64,000 bases of DNA. It comes from VRUE01 sp963717375 (GTDB lineage Bacteria > Actinomycetota > Thermoleophilia > Solirubrobacterales > 70-9). The notes below the pieces were generated by a model. The model was not told the origin of the DNA, did no database searches, and was given only the letters and a program-made list of their open reading frames with translations. The position numbers and the translations under genes were made by a program. The DNA is taken from NCBI GenBank assembly GCA_963717375.1, contig OY970329.1:806001-870000 (forward strand). The letters run 5' to 3'. Positions 30,062-38,873 of this stretch are shown here, piece after piece. Every line of letters begins with the position of its first letter. Within the stretch, counting starts at the first letter, position 1.

Positions 30062-31459
30062 TTACGCATTGGCAACCGAGAGCAGGTAGAGCCCGAAGCA
30101 GGTGAAGGCCACCATTACTGCCAGCATCCAGTACTGCGAACGAGCAGCCTGGCGGTAGTCGCCCCAGTACGCGGTGGCGCGATCGTGGGCGAGCGTGAGG
30201 CCGACCACGTGCCCGATCACCAGCGCCCCGACCTGCACGTACCAGATCGCGTTGGCGCTGAGCAGCTTGAAATCGATCCCGCTCGACGCGGTGCCGAAGA
30301 GGTCGGTCGTCGCCGTTCCCAGGGGATCGGAGAGCAGGTAGGTGAACTGCGCCTGCTCCTGGAAGACGAAGAGGCTGAAGTAGTGGGCGACCAGGTAGGC
30401 GAAGGCGATCGGAATCAGTGTGTGGGCGAAGCCGATGCGCAGTTTCTTCAGCGACGGAGCTCCGCGCACGGTCGCCATCCCCCGCACCCCGATCAGGTAG
30501 ACGAGGCCGACACCGGCGAAGCAGAGCGCCATGAAGATCGTGTCGGTGAGCCGCAAGGAAGTGGTCAGGCTGAGCCCGGTTTCCGAGAGCCATTCGAAGG
30601 TCTGCAGGATGCCGCTCTTGAAGGCGCCCTCCTGAGCGCCATCGAAGCTGGTCGAGGCGATCGAGGCGATCACCACCGCGGCCGAGCCGGGCACGGTGGC
30701 CCAGTGCGTCGACGCCGAGAGCGGCAGGCGCCGGCCCATCTGCCCGTCCTTGACCCCGAAGCTGCCGAGCTGGGAGAACATGCCGAAGTAGACCGAGAAG
30801 ATCTCCCCGGTCTGACACCACTCCTCCACCCCGAAGAGGGCCATCATCGCCAGCGTGTACAGGCTGTAGATGAGGGCCGCCTGGCCCAGGGACTCGGGGG
30901 AGAGCCCCACCGCGACACCGCCGCTGGAGCCGAAGACGACCTCGAGCCAGACGACGGCGAGCAGCCCGATCGCGGCGGGCCACCGCCCCAGCTTCTCCGG
31001 GTAGCTGAGGTGAGCCGGACGCTGCCCGGCGATCGCCGAGAACGCCCCGCCTATCGTCCTCCCCACCGCCCGCCAGGGATTGAACGGGCGGAAGACATCC
31101 CCGAAGATCACGCTGAACAGCGGAAAGCCGAGCCAGGCGGTGACGAAGATGAAGGTGAGGGCGAAATTACGGTCGGGCGCTTCGGTGCCGCGGAGCCCGG
31201 CGTAGATCGAGAACCCGAGCAGGGAGACCCCGATGGCGCCGCAGAGGATCCGCACGGGCGCACTCAACAGCGCCCGTGAGAACCCCGCCGCGAGTGGGCG
31301 CCAGCGTTCCTGCTCGAATCGTGGTGTGCGCCAGGCGGCGGAGAGCGCGAAGAAGGAGACGATCAGGACGATCGACGCCCCCCAGGCGAAAAGCCAGGCG
31401 GGGATCGGCAGGTCCTTGCGCGCGACCAGCGCGTGAGCGACCGGCAGCGCGAAGCTCAT
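30062..31459 (-). CDS. Polytopic membrane protein of the family often labelled fenitrothion hydrolase
   Basis: A 465-residue integral membrane protein with about 11-12 predicted helices. Charged or polar loops include FGDVFRPFNPWRAVGR, the conserved-looking GVEEWCQTGEIFSVYFGMFSQLG, and HYFSLFVFQEQAQFTYLLSDPLG. Public annotation often calls such actinobacterial proteins fenitrothion hydrolase, a label I regard as poorly supported because nothing here looks like a soluble phosphotriesterase. It overlaps the upstream cupredoxin gene by four bases, so the pair probably works together, perhaps in copper handling or respiratory assembly. Confidence 0.75.
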   Translation of the reverse strand: MSFALPVAHALVARKDLPIPAWLFAWGASIVLIVSFFALSAAWRTPRFEQERWRPLAAGFSRALLSAPVRILCGAIGVSLLGFSIYAGLRGTEAPDRNFALTFIFVTAWLGFPLFSVIFGDVFRPFNPWRAVGRTIGGAFSAIAGQRPAHLSYPEKLGRWPAAIGLLAVVWLEVVFGSSGGVAVGLSPESLGQAALIYSLYTLAMMALFGVEEWCQTGEIFSVYFGMFSQLGSFGVKDGQMGRRLPLSASTHWATVPGSAAVVIASIASTSFDGAQEGAFKSGILQTFEWLSETGLSLTTSLRLTDTIFMALCFAGVGLVYLIGVRGMATVRGAPSLKKLRIGFAHTLIPIAFAYLVAHYFSLFVFQEQAQFTYLLSDPLGTATTDLFGTASSGIDFKLLSANAIWYVQVGALVIGHVVGLTLAHDRATAYWGDYRQAARSQYWMLAVMVAFTCFGLYLLSVANA

Positions 31460-31833
31460 GGGTTCACTGTCAGTTCGAGGATCTGTTCCTTGCGACCCTC
31501 CAGCTCAGCCTCGAAGACGCCTTCGATCGAGGCCGGGAAGTCGAAACTGACCGAGCCGCCGGCCTTGACGTCCTTCATGATGTCGTAGCCGTGCATGTGG
31601 ACCTCGTCGCTGACGTCGGAGTCGACGATGAAGTGGATCTGTTCGCCCTTGTTGTAGGTCAGCTCCCTGATTCCGCCGACCGGTTTGCCGCCCTTGATGA
31701 CGATGGTCGGGACCTTGCCACTGGAATTGGTTGTGTCACTGCTGCTGTCATTTTTTTTCAACACGACGAGCAGCACGATCGCGACGGCGATGACCACGAG
31801 GCCACCGACCAGGCGGATGGTTTTAGAACTCAT
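31456..31833 (-). CDS. Membrane-anchored cupredoxin-like protein
   Basis: A 125-residue protein with one N-terminal membrane helix (about residues 7-25), a Ser/Thr/Asn-rich linker and a beta-sandwich domain (about 42-124). The segment DEVHMHGYDI (His79, His81) followed by a late strand FEAELEGRKEQILELTV resembles cupredoxin folds such as EfeO- or nitrosocyanin-like domains. The usual cysteine copper ligand is absent, so copper binding, if any, would use His and Met. It overlaps the following polytopic membrane gene (ATGA). Confidence 0.75.
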   Translation of the reverse strand: MSSKTIRLVGGLVVIAVAIVLLVVLKKNDSSSDTTNSSGKVPTIVIKGGKPVGGIRELTYNKGEQIHFIVDSDVSDEVHMHGYDIMKDVKAGGSVSFDFPASIEGVFEAELEGRKEQILELTVNP

Positions 31834-31882
31834 TTTTCGCTCCTTTAGTCACGGCCGAGTGGCCGAGGATTTCCCTTTGGAT

Positions 31883-32119
31883 CTAGGGAGCGAGCGGCGG
31901 CGGCCGCTGGGCGTGGCCGAAGGCGATCAGGAGACCGCCGCTGGCCGCGTAGGAGCGGGGAGCACGAGGACGGGGCTGGCTTTTGGCAGCGCGTGAGCGT
32001 CGCCGAGGGGAGATCCGCTCCGAGAGCCTGACGATCGCATCGAAGCCCGGGTAGTGGCCCAGGAGCAGCGAACCGACAAGCAGCAACAGCGGAACCAGCG
32101 CCAGCATGATCTCGAACAT
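31883..32119 (-). CDS. Small membrane protein, first gene of the cupredoxin operon
   Basis: A 78-residue protein with a hydrophobic helix at residues 3-22 (LALVPLLLLVGSLLLGHYPG), a short amphipathic stretch (IVRLSERISPRRR), and a basic, proline-rich tail. It is not recognised. It lies 49 bases upstream of the cupredoxin gene on the same strand. Its start faces the start of the thioredoxin-like gene across a 57-bp gap. Confidence 0.6.
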   Translation of the reverse strand: MFEIMLALVPLLLLVGSLLLGHYPGFDAIVRLSERISPRRRSRAAKSQPRPRAPRSYAASGGLLIAFGHAQRPPPLAP

Positions 32120-32176
32120 TGCTCTGAGAATCTATCGGAAAGCTGGCTGCCCTCCCAGCGAATAACGTTGCGCCGG

Positions 32177-33013
32177 ATGCGCCCGGAGCGGGACAACATC
32201 GCCGCCCCCGACCTGCCGGCGGGCCTCACCTGGATCGGCGAGGAGCCGCGATCGATGCCGGTGCTGACCGCCGCCGGACCGGTGCTGGTGCACTTCTTCG
32301 ACTACGCCCAGCTCAACAGCGTGCGGACGCTGCCCTACCTGATCGAGTGGGATCGCCGCTACCGCGAGGCCGGCTTGAGAACGATCGGCGTGCAGTCGCC
32401 GCGCTTCCCCTTCGGCTCCGACCCGGTCAACGTCGCGGCGGGCCTGCGCGACCTCGGGGTCGGGTTCCCGGTCGCGATCGACGCCGAGCGCGCCCTCTGG
32501 CATGCCTACGGCTGCGAGGGCTGGCCCAGCCTCTTCCTCTGGACGACCGGCGGGGCGCTGAGCTGGTTTCACTTCGGCGAGGGCGAATACCGCGGCACCG
32601 AGGAAGCGATCCAGGCAGAGCTGCGCGAGCTCGACGCGCTGCAGTCCCTGCCGGAGCCGATGGAGCCGCTGCGACCGAGCGACGGGCCCAGCGCGCTGGT
32701 GATGCCCCCGACGAGCGAGCTGTTCCCCGGCGGCTCCTGGGAGCAGCCGTTTACCGCCGGCGCTGAGCACGACGGCGAAGGGATCGATATCCCCTACGCG
32801 GCCGCCGGCGCCTACATCACCGTTGACGGCGAGGGCGAGATCGGACTCGAACGCGACAACGTTGCGGTCGACCCCGTTGCGGTGACCAATCCTGGCCTCT
32901 ACGCACTTGCCGAGCACCCGGGACACGAGCCCCATCGGGTCGGGGTCCGCCCCACCCCCGGCATGCGTATCTGGTCGGTGAGCTTCGCGGCAGGAGTTAA
33001 GGAGCAGCCCTAA
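32177..33013 (+). CDS. Thioredoxin-fold protein lacking the catalytic cysteines
   Basis: A 278-residue protein; ATG 32177 is chosen, with TTG 32168 as alternative. Residues about 35-145 follow the DipZ/TlpA-like thioredoxin fold used in NHL-thioredoxin proteins: VLVHFFDYAQLNSVRTLPYLIEW aligns with the usual strand, CxxC turn and helix, but the cysteines are replaced (A44-Q-L-N-S48). GVGFPVAIDAERALWHAYGCEGWPSLFLW is the conserved second half with the cis-proline. The C-terminal half (about 190-278) is a beta-rich domain typical of this group. It cannot do thiol-disulfide exchange at that site. It converges with ispH, overlapping four bases. Confidence 0.75.
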   Translation: MRPERDNIAAPDLPAGLTWIGEEPRSMPVLTAAGPVLVHFFDYAQLNSVRTLPYLIEWDRRYREAGLRTIGVQSPRFPFGSDPVNVAAGLRDLGVGFPVAIDAERALWHAYGCEGWPSLFLWTTGGALSWFHFGEGEYRGTEEAIQAELRELDALQSLPEPMEPLRPSDGPSALVMPPTSELFPGGSWEQPFTAGAEHDGEGIDIPYAAAGAYITVDGEGEIGLERDNVAVDPVAVTNPGLYALAEHPGHEPHRVGVRPTPGMRIWSVSFAAGVKEQP

Positions 33014-33984
33014 GCGCGAGCGGCAAGCTCGTCGCGGATCTCCTTGGGCAGCATGAAGCGCACGTCCTCGTGAACGGTGCGCAGCTCGGAGACCTCTTCG
33101 GCGCCACGCTCGCGAAAGAGCTCCACGAGGCGCTCGACCAGCTCCTCGGGGGCACTGGCGCCAGAGGTGATGCCGACCGTCTCGACTCCCTCCAGCCATT
33201 GCTCCTCGACTTCGGTGTGGTTGTCGATCAGGTGCGAGGCAGAGCCGTGTTCGCGCGCGACCTCAACCAGGCGGTTGGAGTTGGAGGAGTTGGTCGAGCC
33301 GATCACGAGGACCAGGTCGCACTCGCGGGCGAGCTGCTTGACCGCGATCTGGCGGTTGGTCGTGGCGTAACAGATGTCGTCTGACTTGGAGCTGACGATC
33401 GAGGGGAATTTGGCTCGCAGGGCGGCGATGACTTCCGCCGTCTCGTCGACCGAGAGCGTCGTCTGCGTGATGAACGCGACCTTCGCCGGGTCGGCGACCT
33501 CGAGGCTCTCGACTTCATCCGCCGTTTCGATCAGGACGATGCTGTCGGGCGCCTCGCCGGTCGTGCCTTCAACCTCCTCGTGACCCGCGTGGCCGATCAT
33601 CACGATCGTGTAGCCCTCGGCCGCGAAGCGGCGAGCGGAGACGTGGACCTTGGTCACCAGCGGGCAGGTGGCGTCGATCGTGCGCAGGTTGCGGCCGGCG
33701 GCGTTGTCGTGGACGGCCGGGGCGACGCCGTGGGCGGAGAAGACGACCATCTCGCCCTCCGGCACCTCGGTCTCCTGCTCGACGAAGATCGCGCCGCGCT
33801 TGGAGAGCTCCTCGACCACGTGCTTGTTGTGGACGATCTCCTTGCGCACGTAGACGGGGGCGCCGTAGAGCTCGAGCGCGCGCTCGACCGTCTGCACTGC
33901 GCGGTCGACGCCCGCGCAGTAGCCGCGCGGCGCGGCGAGCAGAACCCGCTTCGGGGCGGCTGTAGCGAGGGGAGCCATGACCAT
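33010..33984 (-). CDS. ispH: 4-hydroxy-3-methylbut-2-enyl diphosphate reductase IspH (LytB)
   Basis: A 324-residue [4Fe-4S] enzyme that makes IPP and DMAPP in the last step of the MEP isoprenoid pathway. The three cluster cysteines are C23 (GYCAGVDRA), C107 (DATCPLV) and C205 (DDICYATTNRQ). HNKHVVEEL, FSAHGVAP, GHAGHEEVEGT and the glutamate/serine/asparagine site GSTNSSNSNRL are intact. M3 (33978) is an equally likely start. As an Fe-S client it depends on the SUF genes upstream. It is divergent from the WS/DGAT gene. Confidence 0.96.
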   Translation of the reverse strand: MVMAPLATAAPKRVLLAAPRGYCAGVDRAVQTVERALELYGAPVYVRKEIVHNKHVVEELSKRGAIFVEQETEVPEGEMVVFSAHGVAPAVHDNAAGRNLRTIDATCPLVTKVHVSARRFAAEGYTIVMIGHAGHEEVEGTTGEAPDSIVLIETADEVESLEVADPAKVAFITQTTLSVDETAEVIAALRAKFPSIVSSKSDDICYATTNRQIAVKQLARECDLVLVIGSTNSSNSNRLVEVAREHGSASHLIDNHTEVEEQWLEGVETVGITSGASAPEELVERLVELFRERGAEEVSELRTVHEDVRFMLPKEIRDELAARA

Positions 33985-34059
33985 GCAGGGTAGCGGTGAG
34001 GACCTTGCGGGCGGCGGGGCGAGGTGGCCCCAACTTGCGAGCGTGGCTAGCCTTGGGGG

Positions 34060-35472
34060 GTGGCGACACAAGGACATCACCTCGACCGGCTGACCGCCGT
34101 CGACGCCTCGTTCCTCACCAACGAGACCTCGAACAGCCACATGCACGTCGGCGCGATCCTGATCTTCGAGGGGCCGCCGCCCAAATACGTCGACCTGGTC
34201 GAGCACGTGCGCGGCCGGCTGAGCCAGGTCCCGCGCTTCCGCCAGCGGCTGGTCGTGCCGCCGCTGGAGGCCGGGCGACCGCTCTGGGCCGACGACGTCA
34301 ACTTCAACCTGACCTACCACATCCGCCATACGGCGCTGCCGGAGCCGGGCGGTGAGCAACAGCTGAAGCGCCTCGCCGCCCGCGTCTTCTCGCAGCAGCT
34401 CGACCGCAGCAAGCCGCTCTGGGAGCTGTGGTTGGTGCAGGGCCTCGAGCAGGACCGCTTCGCCCTGCTGACCAAGACCCACCACGCGATGGTCGACGGC
34501 ATCTCCGGCGTCGACATCGGCACGGTCCTCTTCGACCTCGAGCCGGTACCCGAGCCCGCCTCGAGCGAGGATGGTTGGGTGCCGGCGCCCGAGCCGTCCA
34601 CCGCCCAGCTGGTCGCGCGCGGAGCCGTCGACGCGGCGGTGGCGCCCGTCAAGCTCGCCGAGCGCGCGGTCGAGATCGTGCGCCATCCGGAGGCCGCGGC
34701 GAAACGCATCGGCGAGGCGCTCGAGGGACTGGGCGAGGTCGTTGGCGCCTTCGCCGACCCGGCTCCCGACGTGCCGCTGAACCAGCCGATCGGGCCGCAC
34801 CGGCGCTTCACCTGGGCGCGCTCGGAGCTGGCGACCTTCAAGCGGATCAAGGACTCGCTCGGCGGCACCGTCAACGACGTCGTGCTGGCGGTCGTCACCG
34901 GGGCGCTGCGGGAGTGGCTGCACGGCCGCGGCATTCGCACCGAGGGGCTGGAGCTGCGGGCGCTGGTGCCGGTCTCGATCCGCACGGCGGACGAGCGCGG
35001 CAATCTCGGCAACAGGATCGCGGCGATGCGCGGGCCGCTGCCGGTTTACGTCGAGGACCCGGTGCGGCGACTGCGCGTGGTTACCGAGGAGATGGAGGGA
35101 CTGAAGCGCTCCAAGCAGGCGCTGGGCGCCGAAGTGATCGCCCGCTTCAACGACTTCGCGCCGCCGACCCTGCTGGCGCAGGCCTCGCGGGTCAACTTCT
35201 CGACCCGGCTCTTCAATCTGATCGTCACCAACGTGCCTGGGCCGCAGCTCCCGCTCTACGTGCTCGGCCGCGAACTGCAGGAGGTCTTCCCGGTCGCCTT
35301 CCTGCCCCAGAACCACACGATGGCGGTGGCGATCATGAGCTACAACGGCCGCCTCGGCTTCGGCCTGCTCGCCGACTACGACTCGATGGAGGACGTCGAA
35401 GACTTCGCCGCCGGCCTCAACCGCTCGCTGGAGGAGCTCGAGGAGGCGGCAGCCGCCGCCGCTCCCGCCTGA
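34060..35472 (+). CDS. WS/DGAT wax ester synthase/diacylglycerol acyltransferase
   Basis: A 470-residue acyltransferase that joins acyl-CoA to diacylglycerol or long-chain alcohols for storage lipid. The active site H141-H142-A-M-V-D-G147 lies in LTKTHHAMVDGISG. PLW motif ELWLVQGL, GTVNDVVLAVVTGALREWL, and the C-terminal NVPGPQLPLYVLGREL are all diagnostic. GTG 34060 sits behind a G-run ribosome binding site. Such enzymes are numerous in Actinobacteria. fxsA follows on the same strand. Confidence 0.93.
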   Translation: MATQGHHLDRLTAVDASFLTNETSNSHMHVGAILIFEGPPPKYVDLVEHVRGRLSQVPRFRQRLVVPPLEAGRPLWADDVNFNLTYHIRHTALPEPGGEQQLKRLAARVFSQQLDRSKPLWELWLVQGLEQDRFALLTKTHHAMVDGISGVDIGTVLFDLEPVPEPASSEDGWVPAPEPSTAQLVARGAVDAAVAPVKLAERAVEIVRHPEAAAKRIGEALEGLGEVVGAFADPAPDVPLNQPIGPHRRFTWARSELATFKRIKDSLGGTVNDVVLAVVTGALREWLHGRGIRTEGLELRALVPVSIRTADERGNLGNRIAAMRGPLPVYVEDPVRRLRVVTEEMEGLKRSKQALGAEVIARFNDFAPPTLLAQASRVNFSTRLFNLIVTNVPGPQLPLYVLGRELQEVFPVAFLPQNHTMAVAIMSYNGRLGFGLLADYDSMEDVEDFAAGLNRSLEELEEAAAAAAPA

Positions 35473-35510
35473 TTCGCCTGCCGGGCAACGGGCCTGACTA
35501 GGCTTGACCG

Positions 35511-35987
35511 ATGGCAATCCTCGTCGCCCTCTTCATCGTCGTCCCGATCGTCGAGCTCTACGTGATCATCCAGATCGGCTCCCTGATTGGGGTCTGGCCG
35601 ACGATCGCGCTGCTGCTTGCCGACGCCGTGCTCGGCTCGTTGCTGCTGCGCCATCAGGGTCGCGGCGCCTGGCGACGCTTCAACGCCGCCCTCGCCGAAC
35701 GCCGCTTCCCGGGCCGCGAGGTCGCCGACGGCCTGCTGATCGCGGTCGGCGGCACCCTGCTGCTGACCCCGGGCTTCGTCACCGACATCCTCGGGGCGAT
35801 CTTCCTGATCCCACCGACCCGAGCGATCGTCAGGCGCCTGCTGCGCGGCTACATGGGCAAGCGCTTCGCGGTCGTCGGCGTCGGCAGTATGGGCGGAGCG
35901 TCCGGTCCCGGGCGTGCCGGCCGCGACTACGACTTCGAGGCGACCGCCGAGGAGATCGACGTGGACGACCCGCGGCTACCCAGATGA
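35511..35987 (+). CDS. fxsA: FxsA family membrane protein
   Basis: A 158-residue protein matching FxsA: helix 1 LFIVVPIVELYVIIQIG, helix 2 GVWPTIALLLADAVLGSLLLR, and the conserved GREVADGLLIAVGGTLLLTPGFVTDILGAIFLIPPTR. In E. coli FxsA lessens exclusion of phage T7 by F plasmids when overproduced; its normal role is unclear. The C-terminal 45 residues are acidic and variable. It converges with the endolysin-like gene, with 16 bases between. Confidence 0.88.
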   Translation: MAILVALFIVVPIVELYVIIQIGSLIGVWPTIALLLADAVLGSLLLRHQGRGAWRRFNAALAERRFPGREVADGLLIAVGGTLLLTPGFVTDILGAIFLIPPTRAIVRRLLRGYMGKRFAVVGVGSMGGASGPGRAGRDYDFEATAEEIDVDDPRLPR

Positions 35988-36003
35988 CCGCGCTTCGCCC
36001 TTG

Positions 36004-37470
36004 TCAGTAGAGCGGTCGCGCTATGCAGGTCAGCAGACTTGGATCGCGCAGCTTTGCGAACACGCCACCGCCATTGCTCTGGGAGCCGTCAGCGTCGTTC
36101 GAGGTGTTGCCGCCGACGTCGTTGAACTTCCCGCTCTGTAACGGCCCGACCACGAGCTCACCGTGTTCAGGGTCGCCGGGCCCTGCCTCGAAGCGGTAGA
36201 GGGCGATGTCCCCCGCTTTCGCTTGGCTCGGTGGAACCGCCACCCAGCCGTCCGTGTGCGCTTTCGCCATCCGTTCGATCGCGGCCGCCTGGATCAAAGT
36301 ACCGCCGACTTTCGCCCCGCCGATATCGCGCACGCAGTAAGAGGCAAAGCAGAGGCACCAGAGAGTGCCTTCGCACCCGAAGGCCTTCTGCCAGAAATCG
36401 ATGCCACCCTTCTTCCCCTTGCGGGTGACGTCCGGCCCCCTGTTGCTGTTGGTTTCCAATGGCTTCTCGACGACGCCGATCATCGACTTGGCGTAGGCAA
36501 CCGCCGCCTTCGGTCCCTGTTTATGCGCTTTGCGCATCTCCTTCAGCTCGTCTTTGCGCATGTCGGACCGCTCGCGATAGGCATCGCCACGCGTCTCCGG
36601 ATGTCGCAAGACCTCCTGAATCGCCTCAGGCAAGGCTCCGTTTTTTCTCAGCTTGTTGCGCGTCGCGTCCGAGATGCCGAGGATCCAGCCGTAGAAGGCC
36701 GCCGCGTGAACGGTCTGCGGACCGAATTCACCATCGATCTTGAGTGGCAGCCAGTCGACTTTGTAGTGCTTCAACCCTGCCTTGATCGCCTCCTGAAGCG
36801 CCCGTACATCCGGCCCTTTGGTGAGCGGGGTCGACAGGAAGAGCGGGCGGTTGACCGCTTTGACCGGCGCCACGGGCATGGGGAACTCCTCCATGACAGC
36901 GTTCCGTTTCGTGACCGCTTTCCGGGAGGCGGTCACTGACGCCCCTCCGAGGAAGCCCGGAGCCGTCTTCGACACGTCGAGGTTGCGTCCCGCGTACAGG
37001 GCCGGAAGCGTGCCGGCTACGTCCGCCGAGCCCCACTGGGTGGCATCTGCTTTTCCGGTGATGCCGAGTTTTTTGCAGGCGGGCGAACAGAGGTGGGATT
37101 TGCCGGTGTAGTGAGCGGTCCAGATCCGAACGTCTTTCCGCCCCAGGCCAGCGTCTTTCAGCGACTGCATGACCTCCTGCCAGTGCGAAGCGGAAAAGTA
37201 GATCACCGGCCGGTGGACCCCGGCCGCGATACGCGCCTTGGCCCAGCTGCCGGCTTTGGAGGGGAGCATGTCGCCGGGCTCGAAGTCGCCGACATTGCCG
37301 ATGCCCTGGCCGCTCACGTCAATCTCCAGAACCTGGGTACCTGGAAACGCTTTCTTAGCCGCCTTGAAGTTCGCGAAATTGCCATTGCCATAGGCGGCCA
37401 CCGCATCCATCTTGAGGCCCGAAAAAGTCCGTCCCGGATTGCTGTCGGCGGTATCCAGCATCGTTCCCAT
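36004..37470 (-). CDS. Endolysin-like hydrolase: GH25/DUF1906-like, peptidoglycan-binding and CHAP domains
   Basis: A 488-residue protein. ATG 37470 is preferred because GGAGG lies eight bases upstream; the longer form has none. Residues about 1-165 resemble the Rv2525c-like/GH25 glycosidase fold (MLDTADSNPG, HRPVIYFSASHW, IWTAHYTG, ATQWG). Residues about 210-290 form a PG_binding_1-type domain (GPDVRALQEAIKAG, IDGEFGPQTVHAA). Residues about 345-485 have a CHAP-type peptidase layout with Cys in GTLWCLCFASYCV, AGDIALYRF, HGELVVG and VGGNTSNDADG. There is no signal peptide, as in phage endolysins that exit via holin, but no phage gene adjoins. It could also be a cell-wall hydrolase released by lysis. 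Confidence 0.75.
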   Translation of the reverse strand: MGTMLDTADSNPGRTFSGLKMDAVAAYGNGNFANFKAAKKAFPGTQVLEIDVSGQGIGNVGDFEPGDMLPSKAGSWAKARIAAGVHRPVIYFSASHWQEVMQSLKDAGLGRKDVRIWTAHYTGKSHLCSPACKKLGITGKADATQWGSADVAGTLPALYAGRNLDVSKTAPGFLGGASVTASRKAVTKRNAVMEEFPMPVAPVKAVNRPLFLSTPLTKGPDVRALQEAIKAGLKHYKVDWLPLKIDGEFGPQTVHAAAFYGWILGISDATRNKLRKNGALPEAIQEVLRHPETRGDAYRERSDMRKDELKEMRKAHKQGPKAAVAYAKSMIGVVEKPLETNSNRGPDVTRKGKKGGIDFWQKAFGCEGTLWCLCFASYCVRDIGGAKVGGTLIQAAAIERMAKAHTDGWVAVPPSQAKAGDIALYRFEAGPGDPEHGELVVGPLQSGKFNDVGGNTSNDADGSQSNGGGVFAKLRDPSLLTCIARPLY

Positions 37471-37540
37471 TTGGGCAACCTCCATCGGCGTCCAAGTTCG
37501 CCATCGCTGTCACGTGTAGATACGGCGCCAGCGTATGCAC

Positions 37541-37558
37541 AGATACTTCTGAGTATCT
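37541..37558. promoter_or_regulatory. Palindrome in the divergent endolysin/secreted-protein region
   Basis: AGATACT-TCTG-AGTATCT is a perfect inverted repeat in AT-rich DNA between the divergent starts at 37470 and 37656. A looser pair, GATAC and GTATG, lies just beside it at about 37518-37537. This is a plausible operator; the binding protein is unknown. Confidence 0.5.
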
Positions 37559-37655
37559 AGTTAAATCAGACGAACTTCATCCACGGCGTGCCTGGAACAG
37601 CGCTGCCCCGCCCAATAGTGTGCGGACGCACGGTTACCGAACAGGAGGGGAAGTC

Positions 37656-38570
37656 TTGAAGCAGCAAACCAACCGGATCAGCAGGCGAGCCCCGATCGGG
37701 ATCGTCCTGATTGGCGTGCTAGTCGCCCTCCTCGTCTCGCCTGGCGCTGCCGGCGCCAAGGGCGGCGGGTTCGCCCTCGGACCAAGCCACTCGGTGGAAC
37801 TCCGGCTCAAGGGCTCCAAGGGGTACTCGATTTCCGTATCCGGCGATAGCGAAACGGTCACGCTAACCGCCGAACGCAAGGGCTCATCTGCCTCCTATAC
37901 GGCGAAAGGCTTCGCTTCGGATACGAGGATCAAGGCGAGGCTGGGCCGGCTTGGGCGCATCTCAGTGCGTTTCCATTCCCACGGCGGACCAAAGCGGATG
38001 CCGCTTCCTAAAGGCATCTGCCGAGGAGAGGAAGAGATGGTCGAATCGGGGACCTGGGTCGGACAAATCCATTTCAGGGGAGAGCAGGGCTACACAACTG
38101 CGCATGCGTCAAGGGCCAAGGGAGCAATCACCGACAGACCAAAGGTGACCTGCGGTATTCACGGAGGGAAGGAAGGCAACCTTCCGGATTTCCAAGCGAC
38201 GATCCTCAGCGCCGCATCAGATGCAAAGGGGATCTTCGCGACGTCCCTCAGTTCGGATAGCCGCCCAAGCCTCGACGGTTCCAGCGTCGCCGCATCGCTA
38301 TTTGAATTTCATCGCCGAGGATTGTCGATCATTCGCTCCATCAGCGCGGACGCAAAAAGCGACGCCATCGTCCTGAACGAAGAAGGCGGCCACATCACCT
38401 CCGCGACCATCGCCCCGCCGGCGCCGTTCAAGGGAACCGCCACCTTCCAAAGAACCCGCGGCCCAGAAGGATCCTGGACGGGAACCCTGGCCGGCGACTT
38501 CCCCGGCCGCGGTGAAGTGACACTGGCCGGGCCCGAATTCTTTGCGAAAGTCTCGCGAATGAACTTCTGA
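37656..38570 (+). CDS. Secreted protein, paralogue 1 of a local pair
   Basis: A 304-residue exported protein. TTG 37656 is chosen because AGGAGGGG lies five bases ahead. A signal peptide spans about residues 1-35 with cleavage near AGA. The mature part is beta-rich with a conserved Cys pair region (LPKGICRGEEEM, KVTCGIHGG). The C-terminal block APPAPFKGTATFQRTRGPEGSWTGTLAGDFPGRGEVTLAGPEF is shared with the next gene's KPPSPFHGQATIRRQ...GSLSARFPGRTVRLTGPDF. I do not know the family; it looks like a lineage-specific surface or secreted beta-sandwich protein. Confidence 0.75.
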   Translation: MKQQTNRISRRAPIGIVLIGVLVALLVSPGAAGAKGGGFALGPSHSVELRLKGSKGYSISVSGDSETVTLTAERKGSSASYTAKGFASDTRIKARLGRLGRISVRFHSHGGPKRMPLPKGICRGEEEMVESGTWVGQIHFRGEQGYTTAHASRAKGAITDRPKVTCGIHGGKEGNLPDFQATILSAASDAKGIFATSLSSDSRPSLDGSSVAASLFEFHRRGLSIIRSISADAKSDAIVLNEEGGHITSATIAPPAPFKGTATFQRTRGPEGSWTGTLAGDFPGRGEVTLAGPEFFAKVSRMNF

Positions 38571-38873
38571 CCCTACGTGCGCTCTAGCGGTGAGCTAAGC
38601 GCGCCCGTATCGATCGCCGAGGCGAACCATCCATCGGCCGTCCTTCACGGGGAGCCCATGACAGCCGCCGAGCTCGCCCAAAGGCATCTCCTCGATCACT
38701 GCGGGGCGCTATAGCCGACCGCGCCGATCGTAAAGTGGAAGCGAGATCCTGCGGTGGCCTCGCCACGCGGGAGGCGTCCAAGCCAGCCGTCAATGTCATG
38801 ACACGCTTATCGGAGGAGCCTCATCAAACGGTCTCGTGTTGAGTCGGCCCCGTGCCAGGCTATCTTCCGTCAG
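38571..38873. other. Intergenic region between the paralogue pair
   Basis: No convincing gene is seen in this 303-bp stretch. It contains a perfect 10-bp palindrome TGTCATGACA at 38794-38803, about 70 bases before the second paralogue, which may be a regulatory site. Confidence 0.35.

Noticed and set aside
29952..30983. 343-codon minus-strand frame overlapping the 12-helix membrane gene
   Set aside because: Different frame, Arg/Gly-rich without membrane helices; the overlapping frame gives a coherent polytopic protein.
33985..35517. Extension of the ispH frame upstream over the WS/DGAT gene
   Set aside because: The added part is antisense to a well-supported acyltransferase; ispH proteins begin at the short MAPLATAAPKRVLL-type start.
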